Assembly (NCBI GenBank): GCA_032718475.1 | Contig: JAUCBJ010002311.1 | Location: forward strand, 1-64,000 | Direction of reading: 5' to 3' | From: Nemertoderma westbladi | Lineage: Eukaryota > Xenacoelomorpha > Nemertodermatida > Nemertodermatidae | DNA length: 64,000 nucleotides | Notes under the pieces: model-generated | The model's database searches: none | What the model saw: the letters and a program-made list of their open reading frames with translations, nothing else | What the model was told of the DNA's origin: nothing | Position numbers and translations under genes: made by a program | Part shown: positions 1 through 11,263 of the stretch, one piece after another | Position numbering within the stretch: position 1 is the stretch's first letter | How the letters are laid out: every line of letters begins with the position of its first letter

Positions 1-110
1 TGGTGGGGCACCCGTAGCCCCCCCCCCCCCCCCCCCCCCCCACTCCCCCCCACTCGCCACTTCTAACTTCACTATCTCTTACTTCACTTCTACACCCCTC
101 TCTAGTACAT
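1..110. repeat. C-rich low-complexity sequence
   Basis: A long run of C (about 19-50) is followed by cytosine- and thymine-rich sequence. No gene is visible. Confidence 0.8.
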
Positions 111-388
111 ACCACATCAAACTGTATAATTATCATAAAGGAGGCCTACATACATAGTACATACTGTACCAACTGATACGAATACAGATCTACATCAAAC
201 TGTATAATTATCATACAGGACGCCTACATACATAGTACATACTGCACCAACTGATACGAATACAGAACCACATCAAACTGTATAATTATCATACAGGAGG
301 CCTACATACATAGTACATACTGTACCAACTGATACGAATACAGATCCACATCAAACTGTATAATTATCACACAGGAGGCCTACATACC
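111..388. repeat. 78-bp tandem repeat, about 3.6 copies
   Basis: The word acatcaaactgtataatt recurs at 114, 192, 270 and 348, a spacing of exactly 78 bp. Each unit also carries aggcctacatacatagtac. Copies differ by only a few substitutions. The last copy is partial. Confidence 0.9.
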
Positions 389-1003
389 TGCTACCACAAG
401 TTAGAAAAATCAACATGAGCTGATTGTGTGTGACTGATTGTGTGTGCCTGGAGGTTTTTTAATTTAAATCTAGACCTACTATAGGGCCTACAGTAACTCG
501 GAAACAGTTTATTGTTGTTTAATGCATGGGTATAGGTATCTCGTGTTTGAATATGCTGTGTAAAGGTTGGAAATTAGGGGTTAATTATTTTTACAGGAAT
601 AGGAGCTGCTGCAAATAACTGTAAGATTTGCTTATTAGTGAAGCATTCTGTTAATGTACCATCCATACTATATATATACTGTACCACATTATACTGTTCC
701 GCACACTATACATACTGCATGTAAAATAGTGTACTGTAGGTAAATAATAACCTGAAGTACCGCTCTTTAACATGCTTGTCCTGAAGTCGGAGTCGAAAGC
801 CTCAAAGAATTCTACATGATGCGAGAATGGATTCCTGGTTACTTCTAACTTTTTGGAACCCATTTTGGTTGTGGTGCAGGAGATTTTCCATGGGATCCCT
901 TATCCTGTTCATGATATTTTATCTAATAGCTCAGCTATAAACGAGATCAGACTGTTTCTGTTATATGAAAGAAAAAGTTTTCGTTTCTATGGGACAACTA
1001 CTA
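389..1003. other. Non-coding, no gene seen
   Basis: AT-rich unique-looking sequence. It may include the short 3' UTR of the reverse-strand LINE whose stop codon is at 1004. I could not place the 3' end of that element because no flanking duplication is evident. Confidence 0.5.
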
Positions 1004-3663
1004 CTAGGTCGAGAGAACTCGGACAGTGGAAATGAGATCCTTCCAGGCTTCCCGATTCTCCATAGTTGTCGCAATTTCGTTTCTCCCAAGAGCAGTATCC
1101 CTTTCAAGTTGATCTATATATGTTATGGCAGGTCGTCCACGACTACGCTTTCCATGATTTGGTTGCCAGAGAAGTAGATCTGGTATGACCTCGTCTTTAC
1201 TTCGCCAGCAGTGCCCACTGAATCTTAATCTGCGTTCACGGAGGGTGGTTGATACAGGTGGTATTGTACCATAAAGCTCGGCGTTTGTCATGTGTTGTCT
1301 CCAGCTGATGTTTAGGGCTGCCCTTAGTAGTCTTGTGTAGCAACCATCAATTCGTTGTTCAAGTGATTTAGTCAGTGTCCAGGTCTCACCCCCGTATAAA
1401 AATACACTTTCCACTGTGGCTCGAAAGAACTTAGTCTTCAGGTGCCTGGAGAGATCTGATTTCCAGATGGTATCCATTTTTGATAGAGCTACCCAAGCCT
1501 TTGCTTTCCTAACTTCTATGTCCTTTTTGCTACTCTCTATCCATGATCCAAGGTACTGGAAGTCATCGACCTTCCTTAGTTGATTATTATCAATGGTTGT
1601 CAAGTTTCCATCAACATTAAAGGTCATGAATTCGGTCTTGGTAGCATTTATATGCAATCCAACCTCCTTAGCAGCCCTCTCCACTTTATTTAGTAGAAGC
1701 TGTGCATCTGCTAGCGTATTAGAGAGCAGGGCGATGTCATCCGCAAAGTCGGTGTCTGTGACTGTAGTTGCCGGATATCTACTACTTCTGCGTTCTTGAA
1801 GTGTGAATCCCAGATCTTCACCCTTTGTGGCCGTCCTCATTGTGTAATCCAGCACAATTACAAATAGTAATGGTGCTAATGTGTCACCTTGCAGTACGCC
1901 AGCCAGGATTGAGAAAAACTCAGTTTCACCATCTGGTGAGAGTACCTGCGCTTCTGTGTCACAATATAACAATCCAATGCCAGCAACAATTACTTCTGGT
2001 ATTCCATAAGCTCTTAGGATTTCAAGCATTTTACCTCTATGGATGGAGTCGAATGCCTTCTTGAAGTCCACAAAAGTCATGACTGCGGGGAGATTCTTTG
2101 ACTTAATTCCTTCAATCAGTCTCCATAGTGCAAGTATCTGAGCTATTGTTGATCTACTTGGTCGAAATCCGTTTTGGCTCTTACGCAGTAGTTTCTCTAT
2201 GTGAGGCCTAATCCTATATAGAATCATTTTATTGTATATTTTGGCAGCTACCACAAGCAGACAGATCCCACGATAGTTTGTTGGTATGCCGAGGTCTCCT
2301 TTCTTGGGGAGAGGCTTTAGTTGACCTTTAGTCCAAATTGGTGGTGGCTTTTCCCCTTTTAACATCCGGTTGCAAACATTCAATAATGGTCTATTTAGCA
2401 CTCCGGTTTTCCATACCTCCGCTGGGATTTCATCTGATCCACTCGCTTTATTATTGGACATGCTTTTAATGCTTCTTTGGAGTTCGGCAGGTGTGAAGTC
2501 CCCTGTTTCTATAGGTAGTGTCTTGTCATATATTTTCCTTGTAGGGCTGACCGCGATGTGTGGTGGCTGCCCAAGCAAGTTGCTGAAGTGATTTTTCCAC
2601 TTCCCAACACGTTCTTCAGGACTATCGGCTTTGAGGCGCCCCTTTGCACAACTTTTCCGACCAGATACCTCATTTACAGTTTGCCAGGTAAGTCTTGATT
2701 GTTGCTGTATGTGAGCAGTTGTAATTGCTTCAGTTTTATCCTGTATGTACTTTTCCTGGCTGATGTTGTAGGCCAATTTAAGATCGTCCTTAGCTTTCTC
2801 AACCTTGTTAATGTTTTCGGTTGTTGGTTGTTCGGTTTTAACTTTGTAGGCTATCTTAAGATCTTCTCTCTTACAAGTAACCTCAGAGTTTTGCCATGGC
2901 ACATACTGTTTTCGTTTAGGTTTCTGGGGGATATGCCTCTTAGCTGATTCCTTGTGGGCTGTTATTATATTCTGGTATATTGAATCGGTGGATTGGTCTT
3001 CATCCATTGACTGAAGTGCTTCAAAGCGGTTTTGAACTTCTACTGTATAAGCATCCTTTACAGCATTGTCAGTTCTGAGTTTCTCCCAGTCATAGTTGAT
3101 TTGCTTGCTTGTCCTGGGTTTGCTGGCTCTCAAACTGAATCTGATCTCTGCAGTCACAATTCTGTGGTCCGAACCAATTAGGTTGAACGAGCTGTATGCC
3201 TCGCAGTTGATCATGCTATTTCTCCACTTTTTGTTTATAAGGATGTAATCCAGTTGTGCTTTGGTTCCATTAGGGTATTGAAAGGTCCATAGCTTCCCCT
3301 TACTCTTTTCGAATGTGTTGTTTGTTGGTATCAATTCACATTCTTCCATTAGGTCTAAAAGTAAGTACCCATTTCTGTTAGAACTGGTGTTATAGGTGTA
3401 ACCCTTGATGTCTTCTGGGCCAATTTGCGCATTCAGGTCACCAGCAATGACTTTAACATTGTGTTTCGGGATGTCCTTAATAAGTCCAGTCAGTTCTTCA
3501 TAAAACTTGACTGCTTGTTCTGGCTCTGATGCATTGGTTGGACTGTAGCAACATATAACTGTTGTCTTGGGATTCCCATCAAATGTTGCGATCATAACCC
3601 TGGAATTTATAGATTCGATGTTGTTTAGGGTCTTAAGTGCAAATGGGCTTAGCAGAATATGGA
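1004..3663 (-). CDS. RTE-like LINE endonuclease-reverse transcriptase, 5'-truncated
   Basis: Non-LTR retrotransposon polyprotein, open for 863 codons from the Met at 3595. Homologous residues continue in frame to about 3660 (LLSPFALKTLNN), so the initiator lies in the lost 5' part. The C-terminal half of an AP-like endonuclease is present: CCYSPTN, GDLNAQIG and GSDHR. The reverse transcriptase has FVDFKKAFDS, LQGDTLAPLLF and the catalytic FADDIALLS. A C-terminal region with RRLRFSGHCWR and a GKRSRGRP basic patch ends at the stop. The protein would nick target DNA and copy its own RNA. No stop or frameshift is visible in the retained part, so this insertion is fairly young. It is clearly related to, but diverged from, the LINE at 11264-15019. 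RTE-superfamily assignment rests on motif style. Confidence 0.85.
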
Positions 3664-4458
3664 CAACAAAATAGCTAAATTGACCTTGTGGTGCATTTTT
3701 AAATGTTTGAGCATTGGATAAAGTAATTGCAAGAATTCATGGATCTTGAATAGTTCAGGAGTTACACAATCACAATCACATGCTTTATTGGTCTACATAG
3801 AAGCTGCAGTAGTGACAGGGCGGACACTGTCATTGGATGTACCGGTCGCAGCATTCACAGTATTGTACCTGTCCCAGTAATTAATTTCTTCCCGGGTGGT
3901 TTGTAGTCACACTGATGGAAATCCTAATAGTGAATGTATTCTAAATTAACACTTGGGTTCTTCATGGCAGAGCAGTCATGACTTTGGAGACTTCTTGGAG
4001 ACGAAAATGAGTTTTGTCTTGCACCCACCAAGACGACGGTGAGTTTGGAAATGTGGCAGCTGGAAGCATTAAATTGAATGAAAAAACTCAGATTTCCCGA
4101 ATTTTGATCGAATTATTGCGGTACACAGAATGCATATTTGAGCTGAAAGATAAAGAGGAATTGGAGCACCCGAGAATGCCAAGAAAACCTTTTTGAGCTT
4201 ATCCATAATCCTCCCTTAGCTGTCCTGAACTTACATTGTACCATAGGCCCTATCATACCGTGTACAACTCCATACGATACCATACTTTACCATACAGAAT
4301 AATTTACCATAAGCAGTCAGACTGACTTTTTACATAGGGATAAGTTGTTGGCTATTTCTTACTGAACCTACTGTTCCAAAATTGATGATTATGATTGCAC
4401 ATTTGAAAATTAACCCTTTCTTCCCTTTGTTCTATTCATACATTTTGCCTTTTCTAAG
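3664..4458. other. Region upstream of the ABC transporter exon, no gene recognised
   Basis: No recognisable coding segment. It should contain, or lie within an intron next to, the promoter or first exon of the ABCC gene. A 60-codon open frame at 4014-4196 matches nothing I know and is probably chance. A pyrimidine-rich stretch at about 4415-4456 looks like the polypyrimidine tract of the next exon. Confidence 0.4.
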
Positions 4459-4567
4459 GATCCAGTCGCACAGGAGAATCTCTAGTGATGACTTCATTAG
4501 ACCAATTCCTGAAAGTCTAACAGCTGATTACCAGAGCTACATTTTACTAAAAACTCTAAACAGCAAG
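4459..4567 (+). CDS. ABCC4-like transporter, N-terminal exon
   Basis: Encodes the segment around HRRISSDDFIRPIPES, which aligns with the N-terminal motif of the ABCC/MRP4 family (basic pair, acidic pair, PxPE). The exon ends AAC AGC AAG before gtgggt, phase 0. Joining it to the phase-0 acceptor at 6431 gives the same spacing (about 42 residues) between the PE motif and the WKEYL motif as in ABCC4, which strongly supports the pairing. A pyrimidine-rich tract ending ttctaag precedes 4459, so I chose that acceptor. The frame stays open upstream to an ATG at 4385, and translation could instead begin there. In that case the preceding helix would be shortened relative to the family. No exon further upstream was found. 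Confidence 0.6.
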
Positions 4568-4959
4568 GTGGGTGTTATTGTGTTCTATTTACATGCAGTC
4601 GCTCCATCAAAGTGATGACTTTGAGGCGAGGTTGTAAAAGTCGTTTCTGGGAGTGGGACGCTACATCCAACATCATGTTGGTCTACATTTATGCTTTAAA
4701 ATTAAATAGTATATATTTGTACATTATGTAACTTCTCTGCGTTATAGTGATATCCTCGTAAATGTTGTAGCCTATCGCGTTGAATGCTGCAAAATAATCG
4801 TAAAAAATAAACTTCTAGAACACGTCTTGCTTGAGTATTTTCCAATTTTGATAACCATTATAAGCTACAGTAAGTGTATGTAAGATAGTTTTTGCAGAGT
4901 AGTTAGTAACTAATTATTGCCGGAAAAGGATATTAATTTTAGATATCATATACTGGAGC

Positions 4960-6365
4960 TATCAGCAGGTTGATGCCATCAACACTGCCGATGATGGTTG
5001 CAGGCAATCTAGAAATTTGCTGCCTGAGAGTGAATGGAAACAAAACACCAAGGTTAAGGCAGATCTCCAGCTGATCACATCAGCTGTTGGAAGTCCCACT
5101 TTGAGAAGCTCTAAAACAATGGCATGATTTTGCCCGGTTGATAAATAATTTAATGCTTTATAAACACAATATGTACTCAGAAATACACACATTATTGGTG
5201 ACAACGTTCATGGGGGCCTTCACGCAGCACGAAGCCTCACACATAACAAGTTTGGTTTAAGTTCATCTGCGATTGGATGCCTTATTTTAGATTTTTTTAA
5301 AAGTCTGAAACAACCGGTACCGACTGACAGACTGTCTCAATTTTGACCAAGCTTCAGATTATTTCCAACCTTTTGTCGTACTGCATACATTACAAAGTTC
5401 GGTTTAATTTCATCAATGATTGACTGACTTATTTCGGTTTTTATCAAAAGTTTGAAACGAACATGTACTGACTGTTCGGTTTTTATCAAAAGTTTGAAAC
5501 TAACATGTACTGACTGTTCGGTTTTTAACAAAAGTTTGAAACTAACATGTACTGACTGATAGACAGTCTCATTTTTTTTTACAAAACTTCAGATTCATTT
5601 CTAGACGTTTGACCGACTGCATACATACCAAGGTTTGTTTAATTTCATTGACTCTTCAGCTCATTGGAGCTGGTTGCTTCTAGTGTTGGTAGTTTGATAA
5701 CTTCATGAAGACCAACATGATGACAGTTTACTTATACAGTGCTCAAGAAATGTCTGAATTATGAATATAACTTCCAACGCCAGGATCAAGTTTGCTTGCA
5801 TATGTGGATTCTGCTAATTGGTGAAGTAAGCATAAAAGTATGCATAAAAGTCAGGTGACAACCTCTGCATATATACAGGTAAAGGCATGGGCAAAATTGA
5901 ATGGTGTATCCACGGGTTGGAAGTCACAGAATAAAATGTAATCTCAAGGTTGATTATTTAGAGCAGCAGTAGAACTGGTCTCCTATATGGAAGTAAATTA
6001 TGGGCTCTAACTGCTGAGGACAATACACAAGAATGTTACACCAGGTTCATTATCTCAAGTTTAATAAACATATCTCCAACCAGACCAATAATGCATTGTA
6101 GGTGATTCTTTAGCCCAAGCTTACACTTGAATGGAGTCACCTTTCCGTTTTGCTGCACATTGTTTATGCCATGAGGACCAATCTTTGCACTATCTGGTGC
6201 TTTAGCAGAAACATAGACAGAATGAATGTGGTGAACATTCCATGACTTTCTTGAGACCTCTTAAAGGACACTAACCTTGAAGATACTGATCATCTCTCTA
6301 AAGTCATGGGGGATAGGGTGTTGTAGTTGCTCAATTATGTCAATAAGCCAGCATTGCATTCACTA
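4960..6365 (+). mobile_element. Decayed RTE-like LINE copy in the ABCC intron
   Basis: Three blocks match the LINE at 11264-15019 in the same order. 4970-5125 resembles about 13187-13370 (shared caggttgatgccatcaa and accaaggttaagg). 5640-5725 resembles about 14255-14330 (shared ttgcttctagtgttggt and agaccaa). 5880-6365 resembles about 14465-14975 (shared gattatttagagcagcagta and catgactttcttgagac). Many indels and stops are present and the frame is destroyed, so this is a much older insertion. The stretch at about 5130-5640 is other repeat sequence, including the 42-bp tandem repeat. Confidence 0.8.
5423..5556. repeat. 42-bp tandem repeat, about 3 copies
   Basis: Units contain acatgtactgactgttcgg followed by ttttatcaaaagtttgaaac. 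A related phrase (fragments of atttcatcaatgattgactg) occurs here and again near 15550-15590, so this is also part of an interspersed repeat family. Confidence 0.75.
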
Positions 6366-6430
6366 CAATATAGCATGTCGATTATATAGGTGATGGAAGG
6401 GGTCTCATTCTTATTTTTTATATATTTCAG

Positions 6431-9400
6431 AAAGTCGGAGGAACAAGACAAGAAGAATTCAATATTCTGAGAACACTGATAATAATACATTGGAAAGAAT
6501 ACCTTATTTGTTCTATGTTAAAAACTGTTCATGAAGTTTCCCTGCTGGTTAGAGTATTATTTCTACAACGATTTATTGGACACAATTTGGAAATGGATAG
6601 CAATTTTTCCATAGAAAAAACATTATTTGATTGCTTAATAATTGGAATAACTTCTTTTTTATCAGTGTTTGCTAACATAAATTCTTCTTTTTATTCTAAC
6701 CTATTGTGGATGAAAATTAAGGTTGGATGCAGTACCCTTATATATAGAAAGATATTGACATTAAATTCATGGAATATCAATAATACTACAACAGGTCAAG
6801 TTACTAACTTGTTGTCCTCTGATGTTGGAAGAGTGGAACAATTTTCATTTCTGGCGAATAGTCTAATTTCAACACCTATTTTGGTATTTCTAGTGTTCCC
6901 TTTAATGTATTTCAATCTGGAATGGTCTGGTATTTTTGGTATGTTACTCGTAATGTTAGTCTTCCCATTGAGTCTAGGATTTGCAAAATTATTTTCATTA
7001 GTACGACGGAAAGCTGCATCATTCACTGATCGGAGAATAACATTGATACATGAAATATTAGTTGGCATGAAAGCAATCAAAGTGTTTGGGTGGGAAGAAT
7101 TATATGAGGCTGCTGTAAAGAATGCCCGAAGTAAAGAATTATCAGAGATATGTAAGATCATGTATTGCCACTCATTTTACTCAACCATTTTTTTTGCCTA
7201 CATTAATGTTGTCACCTTTGGTGTCTACGTTCTGTATACTGGGCTTGGGTATCCATTAAATATAATCACAGTAATGAGCTCCAACATCATATTAAACAAT
7301 GTAATTACAAACGTACTTGTGTTTGGTGCTGCTTTACGTGAATTGGGGGAACTTCATTGTGTTTTTCAACGAATTGATTCGTTTATAGGTTTAAATTACC
7401 AATTGTTTAATGTAGAGGACTTACAAAGGAATGGAATAATAAGAAATATGCCAAATCCAAAAGATATTTTTGTAAAGGTAGAAAACATTACAGGAAGATG
7501 GTCTTTCAACAGTGGGTCTATCATTCATAATGTATCTTTCAAAGCAGTTTTTGGTGAAATAGTTTACATTATAGGTCCAGTAGGTTCTGGAAAGTCCAGC
7601 ATATTGCAGGCAATACTAGGTGAATTGCCTCCTGAATGTGGATTAATTGAGAAAAATGGAAAACTGGCCTATGTATCTCAAACACCATTCATATTCTCTG
7701 GAACAATAAGGGAAAATATCTTGCTGGGGCAAATATTTGAAGGAGATTGGTATGATGAAGTTATTAAACTAAGTTGCTTATCAGCAGACTTATTACTGTT
7801 TAAAGATGGTGATATGACTTTAGTTGGTGAAAAGGGGATATCATTATCTGGTGGTCAAAAAGCTCGTATAGCCTTAGCAAGAGCAGTTTATTCCAGGGCA
7901 AATATATACCTTATGGATGATCCTCTTTCAGCTGTAGACAGACGTGTGGCCAAAGACTTGGTTGATAACTGTTTAAAGCACTGTCAGTCCAACGGAGTTG
8001 TCGTCATGGTCACCCACCTCCTACAAATTATACCTCCAAATTCAAAAACAGTGTCTCTTTATGGCAAAGGTGTTACTGAAACCCTAATTAGAAGCGATTT
8101 GCCAGAGACATCGAATGGTACAGAAATTGTTTATTCTAAAATGTATGAAAGTAAAATTATCGAAGATGATAATCACAACCCCAATATTGACAATGATTTC
8201 GATAATAAAGATAGATCAGTCAAGTCAACGTTTTCAATTATTCTCATTTTTATTAAATTTGGATTAAATGCACCACGTTTTCTGGTATTAATATCAACAG
8301 GGATTTTAACATACATATATCTGTCATTGTCAGATTATTGGTTGGTAAGTTGGGCTACTCAAGAATCATTTAATAATTCACAAAAACAAAATTATGTTGA
8401 ACTCAATAATAATATTATAAACCAACTAATAATAGAGAGCCAGTGGAGAGATATTGTACTTGGTTATGCATATCTGGTTTTCTCATACTTACTGTGCAGT
8501 ACATTAGGTATGTTTGCAATATATCATGCTATACTAGGTGCATCTGATAAATTACATGGAGAAATATTCAAAAGAGTTTCTCATGCACCAATGAAATTCT
8601 TTGAACAGAATCCTCCCGCAGGTGGAATACTCAACCGATTCTCTAAAGATATTGGAATAATGGACAACATATTACCAGATTTAATTGTTGACATCGTAAA
8701 TACATTCAGTCGTTGCATTCTTGCAGTTTTACTTTCGGGAATAGCTAATCCATGGACCTTATTGCTGGCTATCCCTACAATGATCATGGTTTTCTTGATA
8801 CGTTTGTATATTATGAAAAGTCTTAAACAGGTTAAGTTTATTGAAGCATCAGTGAGAAATCCAATATTTCAACATGCTTCTGATACTATGGAGGGCCGTG
8901 ATATTATAAAAGCATTTGAAGTCCAACCAATTTACGTGAAACGTTTTTTTTCCCACTTAGATCATCATACCGAATCAATGTTTATGGTTCATAATCTTAA
9001 TACATTGCTTAGCATCAGTATATCAATTCCTTATGCCATTTTTAGCATATTTGTTTTACTAATTTCCTTGTATATGGATAGTTTTGTATCTAAGGAGATA
9101 TTGTTTGTAGCAGTAATATATGTGTTTGGAACCACCAATTTTATCGCATATTTCATAGTAATGTCAGCGCTACTGGAAATTAATTTAACATCTGTTGAAC
9201 GAGCACTTGATTACTATAAATTAGACCAAGAGGCTCAATTCCACATTTCTGGCACGCAAATTCCAACTAAATGGCCAAATTCTGGAATTATCACCTTCAA
9301 AAATGTGAAGCTTAATTATGGAGATGATGAGGTGTTGCATGGAATAAACTTTAAAACAAGATCTTCTGAGAAGATCGGAATTATTGGGCGCACCGGAGCC

Positions 9401-10048
9401 GGAAAATCATCATTATTTACAGTGTTACTTCGTCTTGTTGAACCTCAAGGACTAATCACTATAGATAATGTTGATATAACTGAAATTGGTTTGCATGATT
9501 TACGGAAGTCAATTGCAGTTATTCCACAAGATCCTGTTTTGTTTGAAGGCACTCTGCAATATAACTTAGATCCTTTTAATGAGTTTGAAAGTATTGAGAT
9601 CATTGAAGCTCTAGAAAGGGTTCAATTGAAATCTTTTTTCGAAATGAGACTTGAGTCCAAATATAAATATGGTTCAATTATTGCAAAAGAAGGGGAAATA
9701 GATATCTTAACTTTTTATGTTGAAAGCCGTGGTAGTAACCTAAGTGTTGGAGAGAGACAACTTCTGTGTTTAGCGAGAGCAATGCTAAGAAAATATAGGG
9801 TTGTTCTAATTGACGAGGCAACATCTTCTATTGATCAGTTTACCGATGAACTTATACAGTCTGCCATCTCTAGGAATTTCCCTAACGCAACAGTTATGAC
9901 AATAGCACATCGGATAGATACCATTATAAACTGCGATAGAATAATAGTGATGAGTGAAGGACATATAGTGGAATTTGACACACCAGAAAGTCTAATAGAA
10001 AAGAAGAACAGCTTGTTATATTTGGCAGCTAAGATATCAAGCAATTAA
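6431..10048 (+). CDS. ABCC4 (MRP4)-like ABC transporter, large 3' exon
   Basis: ATP-driven membrane exporter of the ABCC/MRP subfamily. The acceptor is tatatatttcag at 6430, and the frame is open from 6431 for 1205 codons, an internal Met being at 6515. Order: TMD1 with TTTGQVTNLLSSDV and FTDRR; NBD1 with Walker A GPVGSGKSS (about 7574), signature LSGGQKARIALARA (about 7844), Walker B IYLMDDPLSAVD and MVTH H-loop; TMD2 with ILNRFSKDIGIMD; NBD2 with Walker A GRTGAGKSS (about 9385), LSVGERQ, IDEATSSID and IAHR. All catalytic motifs are intact. NBD1 has Asp at the Walker-B glutamate position, usual in ABCC proteins. NBD2 carries about 15 extra residues before its signature. With the upstream exon the protein is about 1240-1270 residues, close to human ABCC4 (1325). 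One exon of 3.6 kb is unusual next to the small exons downstream. Confidence 0.9.
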   Translation, partial: KVGGTRQEEFNILRTLIIIHWKEYLICSMLKTVHEVSLLVRVLFLQRFIGHNLEMDSNFSIEKTLFDCLIIGITSFLSVFANINSSFYSNLLWMKIKVGCSTLIYRKILTLNSWNINNTTTGQVTNLLSSDVGRVEQFSFLANSLISTPILVFLVFPLMYFNLEWSGIFGMLLVMLVFPLSLGFAKLFSLVRRKAASFTDRRITLIHEILVGMKAIKVFGWEELYEAAVKNARSKELSEICKIMYCHSFYSTIFFAYINVVTFGVYVLYTGLGYPLNIITVMSSNIILNNVITNVLVFGAALRELGELHCVFQRIDSFIGLNYQLFNVEDLQRNGIIRNMPNPKDIFVKVENITGRWSFNSGSIIHNVSFKAVFGEIVYIIGPVGSGKSSILQAILGELPPECGLIEKNGKLAYVSQTPFIFSGTIRENILLGQIFEGDWYDEVIKLSCLSADLLLFKDGDMTLVGEKGISLSGGQKARIALARAVYSRANIYLMDDPLSAVDRRVAKDLVDNCLKHCQSNGVVVMVTHLLQIIPPNSKTVSLYGKGVTETLIRSDLPETSNGTEIVYSKMYESKIIEDDNHNPNIDNDFDNKDRSVKSTFSIILIFIKFGLNAPRFLVLISTGILTYIYLSLSDYWLVSWATQESFNNSQKQNYVELNNNIINQLIIESQWRDIVLGYAYLVFSYLLCSTLGMFAIYHAILGASDKLHGEIFKRVSHAPMKFFEQNPPAGGILNRFSKDIGIMDNILPDLIVDIVNTFSRCILAVLLSGIANPWTLLLAIPTMIMVFLIRLYIMKSLKQVKFIEASVRNPIFQHASDTMEGRDIIKAFEVQPIYVKRFFSHLDHHTESMFMVHNLNTLLSISISIPYAIFSIFVLLISLYMDSFVSKEILFVAVIYVFGTTNFIAYFIVMSALLEINLTSVERALDYYKLDQEAQFHISGTQIPTKWPNSGIITFKNVKLNYGDDEVLHGINFKTRSSEKIGIIGRTGAGKSSLFTVLLRLVEPQGLITIDNVDITEIGLHDLRKSIAVIPQDPVLFEGTLQYNLDPFNEFESIEIIEALERVQLKSFFEMRLESKYKYGSIIAKEGEIDILTFYVESRGSNLSVGERQLLCLARAMLRKYRVVLIDEATSSIDQFTDELIQSAISRNFPNATVMTIAHRIDTIINCDRIIVMSEGHIVEFDTPESLIEKKNSLLYLAAKISSN

Positions 10049-10253
10049 AAGTCTCATCATTCAAGTCTCTAGACAAACATCTCATTAGTAAATGTTTCCC
10101 AGTGTGTTTTATTTTAAGTTAAATGTGATGTTTTGGTGATGAATATGTAATAATCTAAAATATTACTTCCTAAAGATGCATACAAATGTATCATAAGACT
10201 AAGAATTATTATATTTTATTTGTTAATGGTGGATTCCCACATGTAGCAGTGAA

Positions 10254-10259
10254 AATAAA
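10254..10259 (+). promoter_or_regulatory. Polyadenylation signal AATAAA for the ABCC gene
   Basis: AATAAA lies about 205 bp after the transporter stop codon in AT-rich sequence and is the first good hexamer on this strand downstream of the stop. Confidence 0.5.
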
Positions 10260-10264
10260 ATCAA

Positions 10265-10985
10265 TACCTTTGAAATATAAAAAGTTGTTACACATTTATT
10301 AGCGGGATGATAACTATCCCTAATGCTGGGCTACGGCCAAAAAAGTTATTTTGCCCTAGGGAAAAATATCCATGTTATTCCCTCTTAGTAGTGAAGTGTT
10401 TATCGTGACACCACATACTGACATACAAACATAGGAACCGGTAATGCTGCTGTACTCGTCTTAGGTCTGTTGTGTGTCACATCAGGTGTAAATCAGGTAT
10501 TCAGACCACCAACTAGTTTTGTACTTCATGTTTCATTATTATTGGGCGTTTTGTATTTCATGTTTCATTATTATTGGGCTGTGCTCCACTAGACAGCAAG
10601 GCCTATTTATGTCTCATTAATCACCTCATTGTTATACTCATACTGACGACTTATACTGACGGAACTGACCTATGACTAAACTTTCAATTTCCACGGCAAA
10701 TTAAGAGGTACCGGTACAGTAGGCCTACATAGTGTCACAGTGCAGAGTCGCACCGTACCTGGTCCGCAGCCTGCAGCCCTGCAGGTAGGTCTAGTTTGGC
10801 CTGTATTTATATAGGCTGAAAGGTACAGTACTACCTCGTACTGCAGTGAGGCGTTTCTCCAGTTCCTCCCTCCTAAATGTTAAAAAAAGATATCTAAGAA
10901 TGTCGTTTAAATACGTTCGCCCCTTTCTGCCTTTTTCTTTTTAATACAGACATTGAAACGTTTTAATATTAAAGTAAAGTAAAAA
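10265..10985. other. Intergenic or intronic, no gene seen
   Basis: No open frame of note. A 20-bp phrase around tgtttcattattattgggc is repeated at about 10529 and 10559. Short GC-richer patches with accggtac and aggcctac words occur. Confidence 0.5.
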
Positions 10986-10989
10986 AAGT

Positions 10990-11262
10990 ATTAACCGGTC
11001 TTCTAAGTTGAAGGTCTGGTGTTCAAGCCCCAGAACAGCCAAATTGTTGCTAGCTTCCAGTTGTACTGTAGGCTAATGGCAACCTGTCATGAGTTATGGA
11101 GTAAAGAATATGGTTAGATAACCAGAGTACTCGACCTTGGGAGTAGTGTGGTGCCTTCCCTGCGTTACAGATAATAGCCAAGAGAATGGAGTCTTTGGGT
11201 TGTTGCCTCGGGTGTTTCTTCTTACACGTTTGAATATAACTTTACTTTACTTTTATCAGTGT
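10990..11262 (+). mobile_element. Probable tRNA-derived SINE, 5'-truncated
   Basis: The sequence ggtgttcaagcccc at about 11018 resembles a pol III B box, and the preceding ttctaagttgaaggtct resembles an anticodon arm. A body of about 200 bp follows and ends in an A/T-rich tail (aactttactttactttt) just before the LINE. I see no clear A box, so the 5' end is missing or degraded. It is not a functional tRNA gene. Confidence 0.45.
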
Positions 11263-11263
11263 T

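Noticed and set aside
4014-4196. Possible upstream exon of the ABCC gene
   Set aside because: The translation lacks the aromatic LNP-containing motif expected before the HRRISSDD segment and has no fitting donor.
11010-11040. tRNA gene
   Set aside because: Only a B-box and part of an anticodon-like arm are visible. No acceptor stem or A box, so it is scored as a SINE remnant.
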